Origin: Acidobacteriota bacterium
Lineage (GTDB): Bacteria; Acidobacteriota; Terriglobia; UBA7540
Direction of reading: 5' to 3'
Assembly: GCA_021784615.1 (NCBI GenBank)
Contig: JAJYHU010000401.1
Span: 1 to 8,236, forward strand
DNA length: 8,236 nt
Below are positions 1 through 5,449 of the stretch, in pieces. The notes under the pieces were generated by a model that saw nothing but the letters and a program-made list of their open reading frames with translations, searched no databases and was not told where the DNA came from. A program made the position numbers and the translations under genes. Positions within the stretch are counted from its first letter, which is position 1; the number at the start of each line of letters is the position of its first letter.

Positions 1-110
1 CCGGCGGAGCGCCCGACCACGGGGCCGACCTCCGTAGGGGGGCGGCAGATCGACCGTCGCGGCGTGGCGACCCGAACTCCCACTGCCCCCCCGAAGCCAC
101 TGCACCCCTC
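1..110. other. Very GC-rich non-coding block at the window edge
   Basis: By direct count, 85 of 110 bases are G or C (77%), against about 53% in the next 120 bases. It contains runs of six G (37-42) and seven C (86-92). Short inverted repeats are visible: CGGAG (5-9) with CTCCG (30-34), enclosing GCCC (11-14) with GGGC (22-25), and GTCGC (56-60) with GCGAC (67-71). CCGACC occurs twice (13-18 and 25-30). One minus-strand frame stays open across the block, but at this GC content stops are rare, and I recognise no protein. It could be an intergenic repeat, the edge of a transferred segment, or the end of a neighbouring high-GC gene cut by the window. Confidence 0.5.
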
Positions 111-112
111 AA

Positions 113-155
113 TCTCGATTCTTGGGTATGCCTGCTGAGCCAGGCTGGATCGAGA
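113..155 (-). terminator. Compound hairpin just after the hydrolase stop, possible 3' end
   Basis: A perfect 7-bp inverted repeat, TCTCGAT (113-119) and ATCGAGA (149-155), encloses a 5-bp stem, GCCTG (130-134) and CAGGC (141-145), with a 6-nt loop. On the minus strand the structure begins about 20 nt after the hydrolase stop codon. No T-tract follows (the next minus-strand bases are TTGAGGGG), so it is not a classical intrinsic terminator. It may be a factor-assisted terminator or an mRNA 3'-end stabiliser. The pairing is seen; the role is inferred. Confidence 0.3.
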
Positions 156-174
156 GGCAGAATTTGTATGAGAA

Positions 175-2466
175 TCAGGCTTTTAAATGCAGCAGGCGTA
201 CCCCTTCCGGTGGCAGGGGAATTTTTTCTCCCGTTGAAGTAAGCCTCTGCACCCCGACGGCGGTCATCTTGTTCCGATCGACAAGGAAAGCAGAGCGCAC
301 GGAGGCAAGAGGGTTCTTGATGGCCAACAGATCGATTTTGCAGATGGGCTCGCGAGCTTCCGGCCGGAGGTTGGCCAGCAGGACGTAAGCTTCACCCGCG
401 CGGCTATACACGGCGGAAAGATAATCGCTGCCGCAAAGCCTTATGGCGTGATTCCGCCAATCCTCAAACTGATATAAGTCCAAGCTTCCCAAGGGCTTAA
501 GGATCTTGAACAATTCGGCCGCCTGGTCGCTTGCTGGCCATGGGGCTGTCCCGGTCATTAGGGCCGACAAGTAGAAAAGGCGGCGGACTCGCGGCAGTGC
601 GCCCTTCTCGATTGTTCCGTACTCGATGTCAGCCCGAGATCGCGCGCCCGCAAAATTCCACTCCAAGGGAAGCTGATCGGGCTTGGGCATTCCATCCAAT
701 AGCTTTCCATAACCCCATTCCATGCCCACCACGAAGTCTGCAAAGTTCTCCGAGGCGAACATGGGCACCATGGTGTTATGGAGTGTTACCAATCCGTCCG
801 GCCCCACGCGCTCGCGGGTCCATTCCATCAGTTCCAGGAACTCGTCGATGTCCCAATGCCCCGTGGGGGAAAAGGCGTAGGTTGCCAGCTCCTTGGCGCC
901 CGAGACCCCGTTGGAGGCCTTTCCGACGTGCAGAGGATTATTGCAATAGAGGGCCATGTTCCAATCGTAATAGATGCCGTCAAAGGGATGGTGCTTCAGG
1001 ACGGTGTCAACGTATGATTTGAAATAGCGGAGCCATCCGGACTTCAGGCACATCAGCGGACCGTAGAAAGGGTCCGGTGTGAGATTCCCCTGGTCGTCCG
1101 ACTTCCTGCCCCATTCTTCTCCGTGCTCCTTGCAGGCTGGGGTGTCTGGGTTTACCTCATGATTGGAAAAATACGGCATCGTCTTGATGCCGTATTTGTG
1201 GCAAGTCTCAATCACATGCTCCATTTTCTTCATCTGATCCGGGGGATAAGGCGGGTAGGTCCCATCCCGCCAGTATAGGCCGTCTCCATTACTGTCGCCG
1301 TCGTTATGCAGCGTCATCGTTATGATGCCGTCTTCGGCATTCCGGCGAATCTCATCGTCAGAAACCCACTGCCCCCGGTTCGGACCGTACGATCTTTCGA
1401 GCCATCGCTGATGAGCATGTCCTTCCAGTATGGGCATCCCGAGGTAGTAATCGAACGAATATTCGCCCCTCAGGTTTACAAAACCTCCGTGGGCCAGATT
1501 CGCGCTGGTGGGCAGGCTCAGAGGACGGATTGAAACTCCAATGCCAAGCGGTCTTGTGCTCGAACTTATCGTCGCATTGCCGGTGCCCGGCTGGCCCGTC
1601 ATCTGGTAATCCCACTGCGATAAATTGTCTGAGACGAACCACTCAACCCCTTCGATCCCGGGATTGGCAAGAACGACGTAACGGGGAACATATCGGGTCT
1701 CGAAAGCGGTGTCAAAATACCGGCCGGGCCTGATTTCACCCCAGAGGACCTTTTCAATTCCGAATGGACTGACCCCAGAGTCCTCAAAAACGTTACCGCG
1801 ATGGCCGTAGTGCGTGAGGCTCGGGTGGAATATGGCCGAGAGCGCTGTGATCTCGGCGGTCGGGACCGCCCGTTCGGGGAAAATAAATTCCTTGTGGATT
1901 TTGATATGCCCCCATCGGTAAACATAAGTGGTCCTTGTTCTTACGCCGATATCCTGACCTGAGGGCGTTCGAAGCACGGCCTCGATATTTAGGATTTGCC
2001 ATCTTCCCGATTTCGCCACAGACACTGAAGGGGAGGAATCGTGCAAGTCACTGAATACTTCCGGACGATGGAATTGCCGTTCCCCGGGAACGGTGCGCGA
2101 AGCTTTCTCCGCCGCGAGTTTAATGGATGTCCCCATGGGTCGAACCAGCAAGTTGGACGCCTGGCCGTGCGTGTAGCTGATGCGGGCAATGGCGCCGCCT
2201 TGCTTGAGATCATGCAGGACAGAATAATAAGGTGTCGAAAGCGTCAAGTGGCCTGCCGCTTCATCTCGATGAGCCGAGTATTCCTGTGGCCAGACACCTT
2301 TGGGCTTCCGCGCTGATTCATTTGAAGCCTGCAAAGGAACGGGGCTTCCGTCTGCCCGTTCAGGAGCCGGCGCCAATCCGATTCCACCTATTGCAGCAAG
2401 TCCCACCCCGGTTTTCGTCGTTGTTTTGAGAAAGTCCCTACGGCTGATTTCGGCTTCTTTTGACAC
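175..2466 (-). CDS. Tat-exported putative glycoside hydrolase-like TIM-barrel protein
   Basis: A protein of about 763 residues from the GTG at 2466. The N-terminus carries a twin-arginine signal, SRRDFLK at residues 8-14, then a Gly/Ala-rich hydrophobic stretch to about residue 32 and APERADG near 34-40, so it is probably exported folded to the periplasm or outside. Residues about 60-340 look like a beta-rich N-terminal domain. Residues about 350-640 resemble a (beta/alpha)8 sugar-hydrolase barrel: a Trp/Asp-rich segment (WLERSYGPNRG, then HNDGDSNGDG), HKYGIKTMPYFS, GIYYDWN with D501, and GMEWGYG with E583. D501 and E583 are my guesses for catalytic acids. The end is probably a beta-sandwich. 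The start was chosen from a perfect AGGAGG 6 nt upstream; a longer in-frame GTG at 2496 adds ten residues and is unlikely. It is the last gene of the visible polysaccharide locus, so it may act on that polymer or on scavenged glycan. I cannot assign a GH family or substrate; it resembles the uncharacterised hydrolase-like families loosely related to alpha-galactosidase-type barrels. Confidence 0.8.
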   Translation of the reverse strand: MSKEAEISRRDFLKTTTKTGVGLAAIGGIGLAPAPERADGSPVPLQASNESARKPKGVWPQEYSAHRDEAAGHLTLSTPYYSVLHDLKQGGAIARISYTHGQASNLLVRPMGTSIKLAAEKASRTVPGERQFHRPEVFSDLHDSSPSVSVAKSGRWQILNIEAVLRTPSGQDIGVRTRTTYVYRWGHIKIHKEFIFPERAVPTAEITALSAIFHPSLTHYGHRGNVFEDSGVSPFGIEKVLWGEIRPGRYFDTAFETRYVPRYVVLANPGIEGVEWFVSDNLSQWDYQMTGQPGTGNATISSSTRPLGIGVSIRPLSLPTSANLAHGGFVNLRGEYSFDYYLGMPILEGHAHQRWLERSYGPNRGQWVSDDEIRRNAEDGIITMTLHNDGDSNGDGLYWRDGTYPPYPPDQMKKMEHVIETCHKYGIKTMPYFSNHEVNPDTPACKEHGEEWGRKSDDQGNLTPDPFYGPLMCLKSGWLRYFKSYVDTVLKHHPFDGIYYDWNMALYCNNPLHVGKASNGVSGAKELATYAFSPTGHWDIDEFLELMEWTRERVGPDGLVTLHNTMVPMFASENFADFVVGMEWGYGKLLDGMPKPDQLPLEWNFAGARSRADIEYGTIEKGALPRVRRLFYLSALMTGTAPWPASDQAAELFKILKPLGSLDLYQFEDWRNHAIRLCGSDYLSAVYSRAGEAYVLLANLRPEAREPICKIDLLAIKNPLASVRSAFLVDRNKMTAVGVQRLTSTGEKIPLPPEGVRLLHLKA

Positions 2467-2472
2467 AGATTG

Positions 2473-2478
2473 CCTCCT
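2473..2478 (-). promoter_or_regulatory. Strong Shine-Dalgarno AGGAGG that fixes the hydrolase start
   Basis: The plus strand reads CCTCCT at 2473-2478, i.e. AGGAGG on the coding strand, followed by a 6-nt spacer and GTG at 2466-2464. This is the best ribosome binding site in the window. It lies inside the coding extension implied by the upstream GTG at 2496, which argues that the upstream GTG is not the start. Confidence 0.85.
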
Positions 2479-2532
2479 GAATAAACTCGAACACACAGTC
2501 TACACCCTTGACGCAAACGGAACGCCACGACG

Positions 2533-2553
2533 AACCCAACCGCAGGGTTGGTT
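2533..2553 (-). repeat. 6-bp hairpin CCAACC/GGTTGG in the hydrolase leader
   Basis: CCAACC (2536-2541), loop GCAG, and GGTTGG (2546-2551) form a perfect stem. With C2535 bulged out, AA (2533-2534) can also pair with TT (2552-2553). It lies about 65-85 nt upstream of the GTG start. It could be a leader-RNA hairpin or an operator. No T-tract follows on either strand, so it is not an intrinsic terminator. Confidence 0.35.
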
Positions 2554-2806
2554 GGGGGTCGGGAAGTGAAAGGCTTGCCGCGCAAATAGCCGAAGTGATG
2601 ACGAGGGGCCCGTTCTTAGCCCGGGAATTGTTAACTACCATCCCCAAAAACCGGAGGCGCGGGGATTCCCAATTCCGCGGTCGCCAACACGTTCGCCATT
2701 TCAGATCGCCGCCCACGGGAACTGATGGGAACGTTGGCCGGGATGGGCTGAAAGGTTCCGGAAAGTTTATGCGTGAAGCGGGCAAGATACGCTTGGGAGG
2801 GGATAT

Positions 2807-3910
2807 TTATGCCGCATTCAAGGCAGCCTGATACGCGTCGAGGTATTGCTTCAAAATCTTGTCCACGGTGAAATCCGCGGCACGTGTTTTTGCGCGCCTG
2901 GCCAGATCCTCTTTCCGGTCAGGGTGAGTGATCAGGTCGGCGATTGCTTGGGCCAAGGCGTCCGCATCGAGAGGGTTTTCATAATAGATGGCAGTGTCCC
3001 GTGCCACCTCTTCGGTGGAAGGAATTCGCGAAGCCACAATCGGAAGCCCGAATCCCATGGCTTCCACCAGCGGAATTCCGAATCCCTCATAGTGCGAGGG
3101 GTAAACGAACAACTCAGCGAGTTGGTAGAGAACGGCCAATCCTTCATCGTCAAGAAAACCCGTCATCACGCAACGGGTTCGGCAGGCTTGGCGTTCCATG
3201 ACGGCCCGAATTTTCGGGAACCCATATCCCGGCCTGCCGGCCATGACTAATTGCAGATCGTAGGTGTCAGCGATCTTCGCAAAGGCCTCAATCAAGGTTG
3301 TGACATTCTTGCGGTGCTCCAGCGTTCCCACAAAAAGCAGAAAAGGTTTGCGCAAGCCCAATCGCACGCTGAGATGTCGGAACAATTCCTCCTGCCGTTG
3401 GGCCGGCACTTCAGGCAGATGTGGGTCCATATTCCAGGCGGTCCGAACTTTTTCTTTGTCCAGGCTGAAATGCTCAATGACTTCATTCTTGATTGAGTCG
3501 GATGGACAGAGGACGAGATCGGATATCTTGACGGCCCGTGAGATCGCCGTGCGAACATACCGGCCATACAGAGACGGAAGCGCTCCGGGCAATTTCCATG
3601 CTGTCAGATCGTGAATCGTCACCACATACCGGGCTTGGGATTTTCGGGCTCGTGCAACCTGATGGTTCGTAAAGTGGACGATATCGGGTCCGAGTTTTGC
3701 CAGACGCGCTTGAAATCCCGTTTCAAGCCATGCCGTGTATAGGATGCGGCGGACGCTGACTGGACGAACCTTTGCAAGGGTTCCGGGCGCTAAGGGGTTC
3801 AAGACCGTCACGCCGGTATGCTTTCCCAGCTCATTTGCGAGGTTTAGGGTATACCTGCCGATGCCAGTTCCTTTTTCGACCGAGAACCCGTCCTCGAGCA
3901 GAACTCTCAT
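2807..3910 (-). CDS. Glycosyltransferase, GT-B fold, GT4 type
   Basis: A 367-residue protein, normal for the family, with an ATG start. It probably moves a sugar from a nucleotide-sugar donor to a glycan intermediate at the cytoplasmic face of the membrane. The N-terminal Rossmann domain has the acceptor-side glycine loop GTGIGRY (14-20) and IHDLTAW (99-105). The C-terminal donor domain starts around FVGTLEHRKN (193-202), where R200 and K201 match the phosphate-binding pair usual in retaining GT-B enzymes. It then has the EX7E signature, E275 and E283, in YEGFGIPLVEAMG, and GLPIVAS (288-294). No membrane segment is evident. The family is clear; donor and acceptor are not. Many relatives are mannosyl- or rhamnosyltransferases, but nothing here decides that. 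The gene lies 86 bp after the decarboxylase gene, with only a weak purine-rich ribosome site (GAGAAAAG), so co-transcription is likely. Confidence 0.93.
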   Translation of the reverse strand: MRVLLEDGFSVEKGTGIGRYTLNLANELGKHTGVTVLNPLAPGTLAKVRPVSVRRILYTAWLETGFQARLAKLGPDIVHFTNHQVARARKSQARYVVTIHDLTAWKLPGALPSLYGRYVRTAISRAVKISDLVLCPSDSIKNEVIEHFSLDKEKVRTAWNMDPHLPEVPAQRQEELFRHLSVRLGLRKPFLLFVGTLEHRKNVTTLIEAFAKIADTYDLQLVMAGRPGYGFPKIRAVMERQACRTRCVMTGFLDDEGLAVLYQLAELFVYPSHYEGFGIPLVEAMGFGLPIVASRIPSTEEVARDTAIYYENPLDADALAQAIADLITHPDRKEDLARRAKTRAADFTVDKILKQYLDAYQAALNAA

Positions 3911-3949
3911 TCTTTTCTCTATATCAGTTGTCAGGGCCGGGATGAATCA

Positions 3950-3965
3950 TGGCCGCGATGGGCCA
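3950..3965 (-). repeat. Small hairpin between decarboxylase and glycosyltransferase genes
   Basis: TGGCC (3950-3954), a 6-nt loop and GGCCA (3961-3965) make a perfect 5-bp stem within the 86-bp gap. No T-run follows on the minus strand, so transcription probably continues into the glycosyltransferase gene. It might modulate relative expression or mRNA processing, but a stem this short can arise by chance. Confidence 0.25.
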
Positions 3966-3996
3966 ATGGTCACGCTTTGGAGCACCTGAGAGACGC

Positions 3997-4965
3997 CTAC
4001 GCCTGGCGAAAAAAAACGATCGTCTTTGCCAGTCCCTCTTCCAAGCTCACTTGAGGCTCCCACCCAAGCAGCTTGCGGGCACGTGAAATGTCCGGACAGC
4101 GCACCTTCGGGTCGTCGGTGGGCAGAGGAAGAAATTTGATTTTGCTGGGACTTCCTGTCATTTTCAGCACAAGGCGCGCAATATCGATCACCTTGTCTTC
4201 TCTCGGGTTTCCCATATTAACAGGCTGATGAATTCCCTCGGCAAGGCCGGTTTCAGAGGATCCGCTCGAACTGGAGTCGAAAAGCAGCAATCGAGTAATG
4301 CCTTCAACGGTGTCACTGACGTAGCAGAAACTTCTGGTCTGGCTGCCGTCCCCATAGATCGTGATGTCTTTTCCGCTGAGGGCTTGCGTAACAAAATTGG
4401 AAATCACTCTTCCATCACTCGCGCGCATCCATGGGCCGTAGGTGTTAAAAATTCTGACGACTCGGACGTCGAGGGCATGTTGCCGATAGTACGCAATCGC
4501 CAGCGCCTCTGCAAAGCGCTTTGCCTCGTCGTACACGCCCCGGGGTCCGATCGGATTTACGTTGCCCCAGTAACTCTCCGGCTGGGGGTTCACCAGCGGG
4601 TCGCCGTAAACTTCCGAGGTGCTTGCCAGCAAAAAGCGGGCGCCTTTTGCCTTGGCGAGCCCGAGCGCGTTGTGGGTTCCCAAGGCTCCCACCTTCAAGG
4701 TCTGAATGGGAAAACGCAGATAATCCGGCGGGCTTGCGGGCGAAGCGAGATGAGCGACAGCATCGACAGCGCCTTCAATCTGAATCGGCTTGCTCACGTC
4801 CTGATCCGCAAATTTGAAGTTTGGATTTTTCTCGAGAGCTTCGATGTTCTGACGGCGGCCTGTAAGGAGGTTATCAAGGCAGAGCACCTCATGTCCGAGC
4901 GAGAGCATCTTTGCGGAGAGATGCGTTCCTAAAAATCCGGCTCCACCTGTAATGACGATTCTCAT
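3997..4965 (-). CDS. UDP-glucuronate decarboxylase (UDP-xylose synthase)-like SDR
   Basis: A 322-residue extended short-chain dehydrogenase, expected to convert UDP-glucuronate to UDP-xylose and CO2 with bound NAD+ in the cytoplasm. The NAD-binding Rossmann motif is GGAGFLG (7-13), followed by the D31-N32 adenosine-binding pair. The substrate-side motif HLASPASPPDY (72-82) is characteristic of this subfamily, as are STSEVYGDP (115-123, with E118) and SYWGNVNPIGPRGVYDEAKR (131-150). The catalytic YxxxK is Y145/K149. RIFNTYGP (171-178), YGDGSQTRSFCYV (204-216), NMGNPRE (250-256) and DDPKVRCPDI (284-293) complete the pattern; R289 probably matches the catalytic arginine of ArnA/UXS-type decarboxylases. 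A Ser/Gly-rich insert of about 15 residues (231-246) precedes the NMGNP motif. The ATG start is preceded by GGGGGAA. It should supply activated xylose for the polymer. A related UDP-sugar epimerase or dehydratase is the main alternative, but the motifs favour decarboxylase. Confidence 0.9.
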   Translation of the reverse strand: MRIVITGGAGFLGTHLSAKMLSLGHEVLCLDNLLTGRRQNIEALEKNPNFKFADQDVSKPIQIEGAVDAVAHLASPASPPDYLRFPIQTLKVGALGTHNALGLAKAKGARFLLASTSEVYGDPLVNPQPESYWGNVNPIGPRGVYDEAKRFAEALAIAYYRQHALDVRVVRIFNTYGPWMRASDGRVISNFVTQALSGKDITIYGDGSQTRSFCYVSDTVEGITRLLLFDSSSSGSSETGLAEGIHQPVNMGNPREDKVIDIARLVLKMTGSPSKIKFLPLPTDDPKVRCPDISRARKLLGWEPQVSLEEGLAKTIVFFRQA

Positions 4966-5449
4966 GGTTCCCCCGTATCTCCGATTGCAGTCCTGCCTAT
5001 CGGATTTGAATTGCCTCTGTGTACCCTGGAACTGCTTGACGGATGAAAGTAAAATTTGCGGGTGCGGTTCATCTGCGCGCAGGCAGACGATGTACTCGCT
5101 CTTTTTTCAATCGACGAAGGCACTCGGTTCTCCATGCGGCCGCCCAAGATGGCGGTTTCACTTCCCGCGTGCGACCACGGGTGGTTCGCAACTGGATTTA
5201 TGGGGACGATTGAGTCGGCTCAGTTGATAATATAAGGTCTTTCATTCCTTCTAGCATTCGCAAGCTGCATCTTTCATTTCGGCTGAATAACTGGCAATCT
5301 TTATTACCGGCGCTGGACAGCACTCTGACGGTTTCCTCTTGTGCGTCCTGGGTCAGCGACCGGAGGCTCCGTCGGTCTCATGTGACGCGACCCGCCACCA
5401 AGTGGGAGTTCGAGGATTAGAAAACGGCTACCCGTGAGCGGTCAGGATG
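4966..5449 (-). promoter_or_regulatory. 484-bp intergenic region before the decarboxylase gene
   Basis: No convincing gene. A TTG-started 61-codon frame (5147-4962) overlaps the decarboxylase ATG but has a low-complexity, unrecognised product. Structural elements include a bulged 8-bp hairpin at 5170-5190, TGAG (5211-5214) with CTCA (5219-5222), TCTGC (5072-5076) with GCAGA (5083-5087), which overlaps the palindrome CTGCGCGCAG (5073-5082), and GACCG (5358-5362) with CGGTC (5373-5377). An AT-rich box reads TATTAT on the minus strand at about 5227-5232, close to a -10 consensus, but no -35 match lies at the right distance. The length suggests a separate promoter for the decarboxylase-glycosyltransferase pair. 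Confidence 0.4.
5170..5190 (-). repeat. Bulged 8-bp hairpin in the decarboxylase leader
   Basis: TGCG (5170-5173) pairs with CGCA (5187-5190), and ACCA (5174-5177) pairs with TGGT (5182-5185). The loop is CGGG and the only irregularity is a single bulged T at 5186. It is the strongest hairpin of this intergenic region. No T-tract follows on either strand, so a leader-RNA or operator role is more likely than termination. Function is unknown. Confidence 0.35.

Larger units (their letters stand above)
2467..2806 (-). promoter_or_regulatory. 340-bp intergenic region before the hydrolase gene
   Basis: No convincing gene lies here; the frames that cross it overlap the hydrolase start and give low-complexity peptides. 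It holds the hydrolase Shine-Dalgarno, a hairpin at 2533-2553 (separate entry), and another inverted repeat, CGCGG (2658-2662) with CCGCG (2675-2679). I could not find a credible paired -35/-10 promoter by eye, and no stem followed by T's marks the end of the glycosyltransferase transcript. The length suggests the hydrolase may have its own promoter, but read-through is equally possible. Confidence 0.4.

Noticed and set aside
2438..2785. A 115-codon minus-strand frame between the glycosyltransferase and hydrolase genes.
   Set aside because: It overlaps the hydrolase start and signal peptide in another frame, and its product is low-complexity.
4962..5147. A 61-codon minus-strand frame whose stop overlaps the decarboxylase ATG as ATGA, suggesting a translationally coupled small protein.
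   Set aside because: It starts at TTG with no clear ribosome site, the product is Ser/Arg-rich without a recognisable motif, and the decarboxylase has its own G-rich site. The overlap can arise by chance.
5294..5303. GCAATCTTTA repeated at 5294-5303 and 8079-8088, in the leaders of two genes.
   Set aside because: Dozens of 10-base matches are expected by chance in a window of this size, so two copies carry no weight.
5421..5435. A possible intrinsic terminator after the kinase gene: ACGG-GTAG-CCGT followed by TTT on the minus strand.
   Set aside because: The stem has only 4 bp and the T-run is short, too weak to call.
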